The notes under the pieces: model-generated
What the model saw: only the letters and a program-made list of their open reading frames with translations
The model's database searches: none
Told to the model about the DNA's origin: nothing
Shown here: in pieces, positions 17,820 through 27,935 of the stretch
Layout: each line of letters opens with the position of its first letter
Position numbering within the stretch: the first letter of the stretch is position 1
Source of the DNA: Angomonas deanei
Lineage: Eukaryota > Euglenozoa > Kinetoplastea > Trypanosomatida > Trypanosomatidae
Length of the DNA: 64,000 bases
Reading direction: 5' to 3'
Assembly: GCA_903995115.1 (NCBI GenBank)
Contig: LR877147.1
Location: 62,001 to 126,000 of the forward strand
Program-made: the position numbers and the translations under genes

Positions 17820-18420
17820 GAAATATAGTTCAACGTTTCTTCATTCCGCGAACATTCCGCAAAATAATGGAGCATCAAAGAAAAACATCTGTAGGCTAGA
17901 TGGGCCAAATAACTTCTATATCACATAGTTTCATTTCAACGTAATATTAGTATAAGAAAGAGGCATATAGATGGGACGTTATATTGGCTAAAAGCACTCG
18001 AATCAACATGGAAAAAATGGATCAGTACCACATGTTGAGTTGTTGAGACGCACTTCTATTGTGTGCTTTCGATGATTGTCCGTACTACTATTTCGGCCGC
18101 CCCACGTTGAATGGAGGCGCAACAGTGAAAATTACATCTACCAGAATTAGAATCATTGCTGCACTCGTTTGGGGCGTTATTGCTGCTGTTCCTGTTCGCG
18201 TAAAACAGTAGTATCCGAAACAAAGACGGTAGAGCGAGCAAAAAACCAGACACAAACAGAACTGCCAGCCACATAACGGGAAAAAAAAAAGAAAGCGTAG
18301 GTCGACATTATTTTAATTGTTTTCCTTTTAAATACTTGCTTATTTATAAATATATATATATATATAGTTTAAAATAAATAAATAAAAAAAACACCACTCA
18401 CACACGCCCATGCGTGCGCC
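17820..18420. other. Intergenic region with (TA)n tract and one small frame
   Basis: About 600 nt between minus-strand genes. It contains the possible 72-codon gene listed next, a (TA)n simple repeat at about 18350-18366, and A-rich splice-signal tracts. Nothing else is recognised. Confidence 0.5.
18056..18274 (-). CDS. Possible small membrane or secreted protein
   Basis: A 72-residue frame starting MWLAVLFVSGFLLALPSLFR, a convincing signal peptide or membrane anchor, followed by an Asn/Ser/Cys-rich stretch (ECSNDSNSGRCNFHCC, four Cys) and a short amphipathic tail. It sits on the coding strand with a poly-T tract about ten bases upstream of the ATG, although no AG lies between them. Without conservation data it could be chance. 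Confidence 0.4.
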   Translation of the reverse strand: MWLAVLFVSGFLLALPSLFRILLFYANRNSSNNAPNECSNDSNSGRCNFHCCASIQRGAAEIVVRTIIESTQ

Positions 18421-19816
18421 TTACAAAAAGTTGGTGAGGACGGAGTTGTAGGTTCCCAAGAGGCACATGCCGATTCCCAAAAAAATGGTCACCCACGCTC
18501 CGATCACATGGATGAGCCCCACGTTCTGGATGGTCCAGTACTCCGACCGAACCGCGAACAGACCGGGTAGTAGGAAGGAGATGGTGCCGCCGCAAATACC
18601 ACCCAACACGTCAAACAACACTCGAATATTCGGCACAAACAAGCCCGTCAACAGGGCAAGGATGGCAAGAATGCCTGCGATACCGCTAGACACGAGAGGC
18701 GGGGTGTCCTTTCCTTCCTCCTTGTACCCCAGCGCCAGCACGACCGACTCGCGGGTGGGGAAGATGGTCATTGGGAAGGACATGGTCACCGTCACCATCA
18801 TGCCAAGGTAGGCCAACTGCACGTAGGAGGGTATCCAAGTGGTTGGCGAGGTTGGTGAGGACGTTCGGGCGGGTGTCCTCGCCGAACGCGAGGGCACCAA
18901 ACACACCAACGACAATGTACAACAGTGTGCAGGTCAACATGGAGCACGAGGCGCAAAAGGTCATCCGCTTCGTCGAGGCATTTTTCATTTCCAAGAAAAT
19001 GCTGAACGCCACCGGTTGACAGCAGTAGCTGAACACGTAGGTGGAGATGGCACTCACACTGTCGGTGTCGAAGCGTGCCATGGGCATGTGGGAGAGGGTG
19101 TCGCCCTTCTCTATGGTACGAATGACGGTCGCCATCGCCAACAGAAGGGTGGAGGCACAACCCACAATCGAGGCATACCGCAGCGTGTTCACCTGCCGGG
19201 CGAGCGACAGCGGAAACATGATGCAGAAGAAGAAGATGGTCATGACCGTCTTTCTGCCGATAATATGCGAAATCCCCAAGGTGGACATGAGAGGGGTCAT
19301 GAAATCGCCCATCACCACAATGTACACCACCGCCACACCCCAACAGAAGAGGACGATAAAGAGGCCAGTGATCTCTTGGCTGTAGGAGCCCAGCAAATCA
19401 TCAGCGATGGCCTCGTACGAGTACAACTCGTGCAGGACGCCGACCTTGATCAGGAGATAGATGCTGTAGACGGTGAACAGATACACAACTGCCAGTGTGA
19501 GGATGCCCACAATGAACCCACTGTGGAGCATCGCACTAGGTAGCGCCAAGGCACCGGCACCCAGCGTGGCGGAGGCCAAGTTAAACGCGCTGGATACCAG
19601 CGTGCCACCCTTCGCCATGTAATACTTTTTCAGCATGAAAGGGGTAATCTCCAGCAACTTGAGCTTGTGGGATGGAATCGCGGGGGTACTCATCACACGC
19701 TTCATGCGGCTGACGTTGCTACGGGTCTCGGACTCGCCCAGGGTGTAGGACGACCTGGTTGGGTTGCCGCGAGCGTTATCTAAGAGAGCGGAGTACTCGT
19801 CTAGACCATGAGACAT
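18421..19816 (-). CDS. Amino acid transporter (AAAP family), frame broken once
   Basis: From ATG 19816 (MSHGLDEYSALLDNARGNP) the frame gives an N-terminal cytosolic tail and membrane segments starting with the AAAP signature GGTLVSSAFNLASATLGAGA. It shifts near 18826-18836 into a second frame carrying the last helices (VQLAYLGMMVTVTMSFPMTI onward) to the stop at 18421. One fewer base at the junction gives a single 464-residue permease, the family's usual size, with about 11 membrane spans. Trypanosomatids have large families of these proton/amino-acid transporters at the plasma membrane; the substrate cannot be told from sequence. The break is one base near a short C-run and may be a sequence error. 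Confidence 0.85.
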
Positions 19817-20051
19817 TCGCGTAGGATTTCTCTTTCCTTCTTTGTAGTTCGTAAAATAATGCTTCGGATGGCTCTTTTTTTTTTTTTTACACCAAAGTGT
19901 GAAGTTAGTGACTAATAATATGAAGGGAGAGAAGAAAGGAAAAGGTATGTTGGATTGGAGCGGTCTAAACGTACACGATAGCGTAGAATTTCCTGTAGAG
20001 GGACCGACTATAAAGGGATGGCTAATTTTTATTTTTTTTTTATGCATATCA

Positions 20052-20513
20052 CTATTGCGTACGCTGCCTACCGCGCTTGATGGCCTTTTCCCTGGCCTTC
20101 ACCCGTGAGTCCTCCGTGTAAAACCGATCGTTCACACGCACTTTCAGATAATCTAACGCGATACGCTCCTCTGCGCCGTACTCATCGCGAACGCTAACGA
20201 TGGGGTCCTTCATCAGAATACACCAATAGCCGTCCACACATTGATAGACGGGATAGGCCGTGGCGCTGTCGTCCCCCGCCACCCCTTCCTTCGCCTCGCC
20301 GTCCTTGTCCTCAGGCTTCAGCAGCGCACAGGGCTGCTTCACCTCCACGCGACTCAGAACTGGCGCCTCATTGAGACAGCTGTCCATGGTCTCATCGAAT
20401 ACACTCCAAATGCTATCCCGTTGGTCCTCCGTCAGGACGAGGGAGGGTTGACCGTCTAACACCTCCTTCAGCGCACAGTTCAGGGCGACCCCTAAAAGAC
20501 TATCCCGGTACAT
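20052..20513 (-). CDS. TFIIA small (gamma) subunit, divergent
   Basis: A 153-residue protein. Its start, MYRDSLLGVALNCALKEVLD, fits the TFIIA-gamma opening YRNTTLGNSLQESLDELI, followed by a helical bundle (QRDSIWSVFDETMDSCL, like VLLQFDKAINAAL). After an insertion, GYWCILMKDPIVSV and LDYLKVRVND fit the beta-barrel strands NVWTFVLNDVEFRE and VDKVKIVACD. In trypanosomatids a divergent TFIIA works with SNAPc and TBP (TRF4) at spliced-leader RNA promoters. ATG 20513 is used because the frame upstream opens with TTG. Confidence is moderate because identity is low. Confidence 0.72.
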   Translation of the reverse strand: MYRDSLLGVALNCALKEVLDGQPSLVLTEDQRDSIWSVFDETMDSCLNEAPVLSRVEVKQPCALLKPEDKDGEAKEGVAGDDSATAYPVYQCVDGYWCILMKDPIVSVRDEYGAEERIALDYLKVRVNDRFYTEDSRVKAREKAIKRGRQRTQ

Positions 20514-20723
20514 GTCTCCCCACTTCAATATATATAGATCTATGTCTGTTCGATAGGACTAGAATGGAAAGGATAAATGGGGAGAGCGAAGAGCATTCGA
20601 GCATTCACAAAAGCAGAACACAAAAGTCAATCAATAAGAGTTCTGCATGTTGAACATCCACAATGAAATTAATAAAAAAAAGGATCCTGTATAACGCCGG
20701 GAATTAAGAAAGGGCGTACATAT

Positions 20724-22148
20724 TCAACACTTTATTTTTCTGTCTGTCAAGATGCTGTTCAGGCGAGCGCTGCGCTTCGATTTTCCGCTGTCCTCCGCGG
20801 GAAAGTCGAGGAGGGTCGGTTGTTCTCGCACGCGGTTCAACAACTTGGTTTGTGCTTCATTCCGGATATTCAGTGTGGCGCAGGCCCACAGCACATTAAT
20901 GTAGGCGTCCGCCGGCAGGATGTTCTGTAACGCGCAAATATTCGTGCACACATACGCCAGCTCATCACTGTTCTCCTGGACCGCGGCGAAGCTGGCGAGA
21001 ATCCCCGCGGCATCGGTAGGACGCACAATCTCGCCCTGGCCGCTCTGCTTGAACAGGATGGCGAGGCGCCCCGCCAGTAAGGGGAACAACTCCCCGTCAA
21101 ACAAATCAAAGCTGCTGAGGCAGTGAAGGACCTGGTGTATCTCGTCTGCCCTAAAGTTGGAGGCGACCTTGCAGCTGTGTTCGGCGAGGCTGCCGAGTAC
21201 CTCTTCTGAAACAATACCCGAGTCGGCGTACGCCTTGCAGAACTTGGCAATAGAGGAGGAGTCAAGGGTGTCGATGATGGCCACCACACGCTCCCCAATA
21301 CTGTCCACCACCGCCTTATCGGCACGGTTCGCGAGGACGAGGCACGAAAAAAAAGACGCGAGAAGTGGGCCCTGAATCTCATTCATGCAGGAGACAATTC
21401 TTTTCTCATAAATCTGAAAGACTTGCTCATCCATGTAGCCAAGGCTGGCGAAGGCGTCCAACAGGGTGACAGCGATCAGCGGTGAGGCACTCTCGCTCTG
21501 CTTCACGGCCTGGTCGCGCAGCACCAGCAGCAGGGCTGGGTCCGAGTAGCCGACGCGGGCCAGTGCGTGTGCCACATTCGCAATGTGGGGAAGATAAACT
21601 CTCGAGTCCTTCATCTTGACCGCCGCCTCCTTGCACAAGGCGGGGTAGAGACGACTATGATGATACCCGGCACGGCCGTACGCGTTGATAATCACCGCGA
21701 TGGAAACCCCTCCGAGGGTACTGGCCTGGTGGATAATAGGCCACGTGTAGCAGCAGAGCACCTCATGCAGTAGTGGGTACCGCAGCACCAGACAGCTATG
21801 GATCACACGCGCCACGGTATCCAACTCCAGCGTGTTCTCCGCCTTCTCTGACAGGCAATAATCTATGGTCTGGCCGAACGAGACGCTCTTAATTGGTGAA
21901 ATACGCAGTTGAGAGGCGGATTGGCATATTCTGCCAATGTTCTGGGAGTTCAGCGCATTCTCCGCGTCGTCTAATTTTTCGGATTCGAAAAGGTGTCGGC
22001 CGTGTCTCAACAGTTCCGCACGACGGTCGGGTGAGACCGAACCGAGTTGAGACTGAAGTTTCTCCAACTGCTCCGCAAAGGCACTGGTGGAGAGAAACGC
22101 ACCTTGGAGGAGGGACGCCACACTTTTATGAACTGCCAACCGACGCAT
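20724..22148 (-). CDS. Mitochondrial alpha-solenoid repeat protein (OPR/RAP-like)
   Basis: A 474-residue protein with a basic, hydrophobic N-terminus (MRRLAVHKSVASLLQGAFLS) typical of mitochondrial import. The body is repeated pairs of helices of about 38-40 residues with motifs such as IANVAHALARVGYSDPALL, AVTLLDAFASLGYMDEQVF and IAKFCKAYADSGIVSEEVL, ending with INVLWACATLNI. This pattern (LLxAFAxLGYxDxxLF) is characteristic of octotricopeptide/heptatricopeptide-type RNA-binding proteins of organelles, FASTK-RAP relatives. No RAP domain is evident at the C-terminus. Kinetoplastid mitochondria use many such proteins for RNA processing, so a role there is likely but inferred. Confidence 0.75.
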   Translation of the reverse strand: MRRLAVHKSVASLLQGAFLSTSAFAEQLEKLQSQLGSVSPDRRAELLRHGRHLFESEKLDDAENALNSQNIGRICQSASQLRISPIKSVSFGQTIDYCLSEKAENTLELDTVARVIHSCLVLRYPLLHEVLCCYTWPIIHQASTLGGVSIAVIINAYGRAGYHHSRLYPALCKEAAVKMKDSRVYLPHIANVAHALARVGYSDPALLLVLRDQAVKQSESASPLIAVTLLDAFASLGYMDEQVFQIYEKRIVSCMNEIQGPLLASFFSCLVLANRADKAVVDSIGERVVAIIDTLDSSSIAKFCKAYADSGIVSEEVLGSLAEHSCKVASNFRADEIHQVLHCLSSFDLFDGELFPLLAGRLAILFKQSGQGEIVRPTDAAGILASFAAVQENSDELAYVCTNICALQNILPADAYINVLWACATLNIRNEAQTKLLNRVREQPTLLDFPAEDSGKSKRSARLNSILTDRKIKC

Positions 22149-22420
22149 TGCACGAGTGGAACTATGTATATGTGTATACCACTACTACACCAGAAACAAG
22201 GGGGAGAAGGCGTACCACCCAAAGAGGAGAAACGGGACATTGTTCATCACCGTAAAATACAACACCATAATAATAAAGAAATAAAGACAGATCAACAGGT
22301 CACCCTCCGACTGAAGGGTAGGTGATTCTAAATACAGAAAATAATAACAGAAAAAAAAAAAAAGGAGGCATAAAGTTACAGATGGAAAACAGTGGGAAAA
22401 AAAAAAAGTTACAGTAAATC

Positions 22421-23371
22421 CTACAAAAGTCCAATCTTTTTAATGTATTGGCGCGACTCATAACTACCATACCCATCGCTAAGCGAATCTCCCTCCGCGA
22501 AAGAATGGGGTGCCTCCTTCGGAGGGTCTACGGCGGTACTGATGCGAGAGTCATTGTCCTCTTTAGGGGCGGAGGAGGATGTCCCCACGACACTGGAGTG
22601 GTCCGGGTCCGCGGGCTCTCGCTGAGGTTGTTTCGCGGCGTTGGGCGCTGTGTCACCGTGGTGGCGGACGTAGGCGGGTATCTCTCTGTCCGTGGCGGCG
22701 GGCGCCAAGTACGGCTGTGGTTTGGTACCACGCTCCGGGAGAGTGGACTCCTGCGTGCTGTCCTGCGTCATGGAGGACGGTAGTTTCTGGGCCACCTTTG
22801 CCTGAGACGACAGTCGCGTCGTGTCGGAATACACGGAGCGGTGGGTGGAGTCGTTCACCCTGCTCGACACACTCGCCTTGGAGGAGAGGAGCGGATTCTC
22901 CTGCCGCCCCAGCTGACTCACATTTAAGCTGCTAGTGATGTTAGGATGGGGTTGATTCGTATGGCTACGGTTCATTGGGTTCCACGGAGGAATGATGGAC
23001 TCCACCGACAGATCTGCCACCCCTGCCTCCTCCCCGGGTGGGGTGCAGGAGGAGGAACCGCCAATCCCGGAGGCATTCACCTTGGGCTGGGACCCTCTAA
23101 AGTTGGTGGGGTGGCCCTGGGCGGCCGTCAGCAAGGCCTCCATCCTCCCCAGTCGCCCGTCCACCTGCTCCATCCAGGACAGCATGTTACTCAGTTGAAG
23201 CTGAATGGCCAACTGCTGGTGATAAATTAGCTTTAGTGTCATCTCCTGCGGGCTCACTTGTCTATCCGTCCCTCCATGCGCGCTGTCGGCGGGGGTGGGG
23301 GGACGTTGGCCCTTGGGGTAACTAAAAAGAGTCTGTTGATTGAAGAGAGGAGGGGCTCCACCTTCAAACAT
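22421..23371 (-). CDS. Conserved hypothetical protein, mostly disordered
   Basis: A 316-residue protein from ATG 23371 (MFEGGAPPLFNQQTLFSY); the longer frame upstream reads through a poly-T tract. Residues about 45-85 form one amphipathic helix or short coiled coil (KLIYHQQLAIQLQLSNML, then WMEQVDGRLGRMEALL). The remainder is Ser/Thr/Pro/Asn-rich and disordered, ending in a short basic-hydrophobic tail (YESRQYIKKIGLL). I recognise no domain. The helix could mediate dimerisation. Confidence 0.65.
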   Translation of the reverse strand: MFEGGAPPLFNQQTLFSYPKGQRPPTPADSAHGGTDRQVSPQEMTLKLIYHQQLAIQLQLSNMLSWMEQVDGRLGRMEALLTAAQGHPTNFRGSQPKVNASGIGGSSSCTPPGEEAGVADLSVESIIPPWNPMNRSHTNQPHPNITSSLNVSQLGRQENPLLSSKASVSSRVNDSTHRSVYSDTTRLSSQAKVAQKLPSSMTQDSTQESTLPERGTKPQPYLAPAATDREIPAYVRHHGDTAPNAAKQPQREPADPDHSSVVGTSSSAPKEDNDSRISTAVDPPKEAPHSFAEGDSLSDGYGSYESRQYIKKIGLL

Positions 23372-23746
23372 GAATAATAGTGTGTACTTGTCTAAAAAAA
23401 AAACTGTGTATATATATAATATATATAAAAAAAGAGAATAATTCGTCCTGGGAAAAGGAGGAAGGGAAAAAAATCTAGGGTTGCGTTTTCTTTTTTTTTT
23501 TGTTTTTGTAAAAAGAAGAGAGAAGAAAAAAGAGTACACTGTTGAGTAAAAGCATTCATTAGGGCGGAGGGGAAACAAAACAATAAACACGACGAGAAAG
23601 AGGAACACCCATTTATGTTAACAACGATACTAATATACGATATAACATGGCAAAATCTAGTTACTACACAACGAAACAAGAACAGTATTGTTTTGGGAAA
23701 CAAAGAAAAAAGAGCCACGTATACAACAAAAAAAAAAAAAAATTGG
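23372..23746. other. AT-rich intergenic region
   Basis: Spacer between two minus-strand genes with a TA-rich stretch (23404-23428) and a poly-T tract for the downstream gene. Nothing else is seen. Confidence 0.5.
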
Positions 23747-25591
23747 TCAGTTGTTCAGTGAGTTCAGAAAGTCTTTTGAATTCACAATGGCGGTCGATAA
23801 CAAACTCACCCTTGCCTCAATCTTCGCGGTCGGGGGCTCATCGGCGGTGGTGGAATCATCCTTGCCACCGAAGCGGCGGGACACATTCTTCCCCAAGTTC
23901 ATGAGCGACTCCTGATTGTTGTCAATTTGTCCTTGGTTGATTTGCCACAGGAGCATCGCCTCGGTGAAGGTGATGCCACCGACGAAGAGCACCACAATGT
24001 CTTTGCCGCGGACGAACGGGGCCTGGGCGGTGGGGATGGGGCACCCCGCCACCTCCTGCACGGGGTACTTGTCCTCCGCCAAGGTACCATTGTACACACG
24101 GTTGATTAGTTTTCTAATTAACGGGGTGTGCTGCGTCAGAACGTTTTGGACGTCCTTACCGAACTGTCCAACCGCCTTCGCCACCGTCTTGAACATGTGG
24201 CCCGTGGAGGCCCGGAAGATCTCGTGCGCCCGACGGTCCTGCCCGGCACCCTCCAACATAATATCAATGAGGCCTATCCTGTCCTCCGGGCACTGACGCT
24301 GGGCCAGCTCTAATTTTAAGGTGGGAATGATGTTTTCCTTGGATTTCTCGTAGCGCAGCGCGTACAGTATAACTACACGTAAGGCGTCATCGACGTCTGT
24401 CTTGGGGTCTTGCACCACCTCCAGTACGAGGCGGCTGTGCTCGGCGCAGGTGTTGTTTGATACAATGTCCTGCTCCAGCAGGGAGAGGCGGGTGAGGTTG
24501 CGACCGTTGATTTCACCCACCAGCTGACTCGTCACCGCGCAGTGTCTGGTCACCTGCGCCGACTGCCGCTTCGCCTCGGGGAAGCGTGTCATGAAGTTCT
24601 TAATCTCTTCTAGGGAAACGGCATTGCGATCAAAGTTATTCATCTCCTTGTACGCCTTCACCATTTCACTGACGGCTATGCACACCTGTCCCCAATTGTC
24701 ATGGCGGTGCTGGTTGTAGAAGGCATCCGTGTTGGGGGTCAACACATGCACTCTATCCTCGGGCTTCTCGATATCGGGGTCGTTGATGACCACCTCATTC
24801 CCGCGTTGGAACCCAATCAGCTCGTGGATCATCGCCTCGTACGTCCACGGGGTGAGAAGTGGGGTGACAGGGTCATCCATGCGGTCTAAGATTACAAAAA
24901 CGCTATCCTTGGCCTTTAGGTCGGGATAGATGGTATGGACCTTTTTCATTCGCGCCCCAATCTCTGCCGCTAATTTTTGACAGACGGTGTTGCCGCCGCG
25001 ATAGCGAATCACCGGGCGGCGGTTGGACGATAGCATCATGCTCACTGCCGCCTCCGCCACCCGCTCGAAGGCGAGGGCGTCCCACTGGGGGTAGGTGATG
25101 GGGTTGAACAGCGGGGCAGGGGGCGCGCCGAGGGGCAGCGGACGAAGAACAGATACACAAACCCACTCCGTCAGCGCCACGGAATCGGCGTACACCTCCT
25201 CCACGCAGGAGACCAGCTGGAGATTGTCGGAGTTGGCGAGGGACTGGAGAATAGTGGGCTCCACCATGTACGTGAAAAAGACGCCATACGAGCTGAAGTT
25301 GCCCTCCGCGAGCTCCTGGTACACGGAGGCCAGCGAGGAGGCACTCGGGCGGCAGAAGATGACGCAGGAAAAGTGCTTCATGGGGTACCGGTCCTTGTTG
25401 GAGAGCATATCCACCAAGACAATGTTGTGGCGGAGCAGCTGATGCTGGGAGTAGACGACCGATAAAATATTACGGGTGGTGTCATCACAGAGCAACACCT
25501 TGAGGCCGGTTTGCTTGCTGAAAATAATGTCCAGGTACGTCCATATTTGTTCGATACAGTTTCGCCTCACTACACCTTTCACGGCGGACAT
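23747..25591 (-). CDS. VPS45: VPS45-like Sec1/Munc18 protein
   Basis: A 614-residue SM protein, collinear with the Sec1 family. Domain 1 begins KVLLCDDTTRNILSVVYSQH and continues with LLRHNIVLVDMLSNKDRYPM and KHFSCVIFCRPS. Domain 3a has FVILDRMDDPVTPLLTPWTYEAM, the classic SM signature (LDRxxDxxxPLLHxxTYQAM). Near the end DIVVLFVGGITFTEAMLL matches the VIVFVVGGxTYEEA motif. The pattern and length best fit Vps45, which chaperones syntaxin-16/Tlg2-type SNAREs at the trans-Golgi and endosome; Sly1 or Vps33 fit less well. The C-terminal 60 residues form a tail beyond the usual Vps45 end. Confidence 0.85.
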   Translation of the reverse strand: MSAVKGVVRRNCIEQIWTYLDIIFSKQTGLKVLLCDDTTRNILSVVYSQHQLLRHNIVLVDMLSNKDRYPMKHFSCVIFCRPSASSLASVYQELAEGNFSSYGVFFTYMVEPTILQSLANSDNLQLVSCVEEVYADSVALTEWVCVSVLRPLPLGAPPAPLFNPITYPQWDALAFERVAEAAVSMMLSSNRRPVIRYRGGNTVCQKLAAEIGARMKKVHTIYPDLKAKDSVFVILDRMDDPVTPLLTPWTYEAMIHELIGFQRGNEVVINDPDIEKPEDRVHVLTPNTDAFYNQHRHDNWGQVCIAVSEMVKAYKEMNNFDRNAVSLEEIKNFMTRFPEAKRQSAQVTRHCAVTSQLVGEINGRNLTRLSLLEQDIVSNNTCAEHSRLVLEVVQDPKTDVDDALRVVILYALRYEKSKENIIPTLKLELAQRQCPEDRIGLIDIMLEGAGQDRRAHEIFRASTGHMFKTVAKAVGQFGKDVQNVLTQHTPLIRKLINRVYNGTLAEDKYPVQEVAGCPIPTAQAPFVRGKDIVVLFVGGITFTEAMLLWQINQGQIDNNQESLMNLGKNVSRRFGGKDDSTTADEPPTAKIEARVSLLSTAIVNSKDFLNSLNN

Positions 25592-25779
25592 GGTGGGATG
25601 GCAAATAAAAATATAAAAAAACTACGCAACTACGATAATGCTGTTGGAAACATGGCAAAAGAGAGAGGGAGGGAGAGAAGATGAAACAAAGTTCCTTCAG
25701 TAACGTGTTTGCGTATCATTTCATAACGGGAAATTTGTATACTTGTCTGTGTTGTTTTTTAAAAACCTTTTCCTGTCGT

Positions 25780-26940
25780 TTACTCCTCCACCCTTCCTCG
25801 TTTCAAAACAACAGGAGCAGAAGGTACGCCGTCGGGGACGGTGTCCACCACCACCGCCTCATTGTCCTCCCAGTTCAATCCCTCCACCTCACTAGCGGTG
25901 ATGTTGAAGAAGGTGATCGAGTCCTTGTAGTGCTTCACCTGCAATTGTACCTTCTCCATCATTGGCCGCAGTTCCTCGTGATGGGGAAAGGCTCTGGTGA
26001 GGTGGTACTTGAAGTTCTTAAAAGGGTTTCTGTACCGCAGTGCGTACAGCAACAGATCTCGCATCACATCAAAGAGGGGGCCCTCGGCCGGCGACACGCT
26101 AAACACCCGCGGATCCACCAGTGCCGCCCGAGCCAACATCCCAGCGCCGAATCCGAACTGTTTTTGCTTGTCCATGGCATCGGCGCGGGACTCCAACGAT
26201 CCGTTAAGGACGAAACAAATAGATTGAAACCGTTCGTCCGCCCGGCACAGCCGCACCACCTCCTCCGCCCTAGTATAGAGTGGTGCGTCGTCGGGGCGAC
26301 TGTCGGGTTCCCTCGCGTGCAGGGTGATGGCGTGCACTACCGGGGTGCTTGCCGTGTGTCCGGCGGCGGCCAGTATCTCTCCTAGCATCGTCACCGTCTC
26401 GCTGGCCGTTCGTTGAAGGCGCGTCTTAAAACTAATTGGAATCGTCCGCTTGTCTTTCCGTGCGTGGACCAACTCCGCACGATTGACTGCCAGGTGGATG
26501 GCACGGAGGATGTGGCCTGCCCTCACGGGGTCCCGCATGAGGGCCGCCCCGAAGCCGTTCATGACGCTAAACTTTTTAGGGCAGCCCATGTTAATGTCAA
26601 TGCCCAACACGTTTTCACAGCAAACCAGCGCGGCCGCCGCCCCCACCGCAGGGTCCGACACGCCCAACTGGATAATGGTAGGACAGCTGGCGCAGGTGGA
26701 GAACACCACCGCCCGCTTGTAGCCTGTTTTAAAGGGCTCGTACACCACGTAGTCGGTCACCTCCCCTACGGTGGGGTACGGTACCACCTCCGCGTGGGCC
26801 TTGCACAGTTTGGCTGCCACCACCTCCTCCGAGAATACAATGTCCGCCCCGTGGTCGAGGCACATTTGTCGAAAGCCCAAACCACATACCCGCACCATCG
26901 GCGCCAGCAACACCTTACCGTCAAACAGCGAGCTGGTCAT
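25780..26940 (-). CDS. DUS2: tRNA-dihydrouridine synthase, DUS2 type
   Basis: A 386-residue flavoenzyme. It opens with GKVLLAPMVRVCGLGFRQMC (FMN-binding LAPMVRVGTLPFR motif), then ADIVFSEEVV, TIIQLGVSDP and the DUS2 hallmark IDINMGCPKKFSVMNGFGAA, with the catalytic Cys in NMGCPK. VHAITLHAREP (usually LTLHGRT) and FVLNGSL follow. DUS2 reduces U20 in the D-loop of cytoplasmic tRNAs using NADPH and FMN. The double-stranded RNA-binding domain of animal DUS2 is absent, as in fungal forms. Assignment to the DUS family is firm; the U20 specificity rests on the DUS2 motif. Confidence 0.92.
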   Translation of the reverse strand: MTSSLFDGKVLLAPMVRVCGLGFRQMCLDHGADIVFSEEVVAAKLCKAHAEVVPYPTVGEVTDYVVYEPFKTGYKRAVVFSTCASCPTIIQLGVSDPAVGAAAALVCCENVLGIDINMGCPKKFSVMNGFGAALMRDPVRAGHILRAIHLAVNRAELVHARKDKRTIPISFKTRLQRTASETVTMLGEILAAAGHTASTPVVHAITLHAREPDSRPDDAPLYTRAEEVVRLCRADERFQSICFVLNGSLESRADAMDKQKQFGFGAGMLARAALVDPRVFSVSPAEGPLFDVMRDLLLYALRYRNPFKNFKYHLTRAFPHHEELRPMMEKVQLQVKHYKDSITFFNITASEVEGLNWEDNEAVVVDTVPDGVPSAPVVLKRGRVEE

Positions 26941-27260
26941 CTACAAATCATCTATGGGCAAATTCTTTGAGAGAAAAAGAGAAGAGAGGGGCAAGATCAT
27001 TAGAACAAGTTTTGCAAGAACTACACACACGCACAAATAACATAAACGTGCACAGTGCACCGTCTCCGGAGAGAACGACAGGAATTGACTAAAGATTCAA
27101 TACTATAAAAAACAAAATAAAAATCTTCTTTTGCCAATGAAATTAAAATAAAATTAAGTTCCTAATTCCTACATACTACAATTTTTTTTTTTTTGAGTTT
27201 TAACAAACGAAAAGAAATGAAAAAAATGAAAACAGCTAAACGGGTTTTCCTTCTTCTTTC
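26941..27260. other. AT-rich intergenic region
   Basis: About 320 nt between minus-strand genes. It has A/T-rich runs and no reading frame on either strand that looks coding. It presumably contains the 3' UTR of the DUS2-like gene. Confidence 0.5.
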
Positions 27261-27935
27261 TTACTCGGCGTTGAGGTACACGCCGAACTCGTGGAAGTCG
27301 CGGTCGAACTCGGCCTCAATCTCGGCGAAGGTGTACGCTGGTCCCTCATCGGCGGCGGGCTCATCGGTCCAGTCGGGGTGCATCACCAACCAAGGGCGGT
27401 TGTGGATGTAGAACCATTGCTGGCACATGGGGCACTTGGTCTTGGAGTAACCCTTCATGATCATGTAGTAGTTGGACTGGGGGACGTGGGGGGCGCAGTT
27501 ACCGAAGCACAGCACGACCTGCTGGTCACCGGGGTTACCGGTACCCTCAATACGGATGGGGCGGTCCTCGCTACCGACCGGGGGTTCGTACAGGTGGTTG
27601 ACGGCAATATAAGGCTTGTCGTTCCACTCCTCGCGGTCGTGCTCCTCGAGCATGAGGGCATCATCGGCCTCGAACATGTGCCACGCCTTGGCGGGCTCCT
27701 GCCAGTAGAGACGGCCGGCGCCAGTCACCACATCGTCGTAGACGGGGAGAGACTGGTCCATGAGCTTGCTCATGATGGGGCTCTTGCGCCAGCTGTCGGA
27801 GGGCTGCTGAAGCTCACCGAGGTTGTGGGGCTGCACGGGGTAGCTCTTGTCCTGGTAGGGGGTGGGACCGTGAGAACCACCGCTCAGGGCAGCACGGGTG
27901 GCGGCGAAGAGGGCGAGCTGAGTCTTGCGGAGCAT
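27261..27935 (-). CDS. Cytochrome c oxidase subunit, COX5B-type zinc-binding
   Basis: A 224-residue protein with a mitochondrial-type N-terminus (MLRKTQLALFAATRAALSGG). Residues about 150-190 have CCFGNCAPHV and, 20 residues on, KCPMCQQWFYIH: the spaced Cys and CPxCxxWF pattern of the zinc site in COX5B/yeast Cox4. Trypanosomatids have enlarged nuclear COX subunits, one of which (called COXV in T. brucei) contains this zinc domain and is of similar size; I think this is that gene. It would be part of respiratory complex IV in the inner membrane. Its presence implies a cytochrome-based respiratory chain. Codon use is strongly biased to G/C third positions, as in highly expressed genes. Confidence 0.82.
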   Translation of the reverse strand: MLRKTQLALFAATRAALSGGSHGPTPYQDKSYPVQPHNLGELQQPSDSWRKSPIMSKLMDQSLPVYDDVVTGAGRLYWQEPAKAWHMFEADDALMLEEHDREEWNDKPYIAVNHLYEPPVGSEDRPIRIEGTGNPGDQQVVLCFGNCAPHVPQSNYYMIMKGYSKTKCPMCQQWFYIHNRPWLVMHPDWTDEPAADEGPAYTFAEIEAEFDRDFHEFGVYLNAE

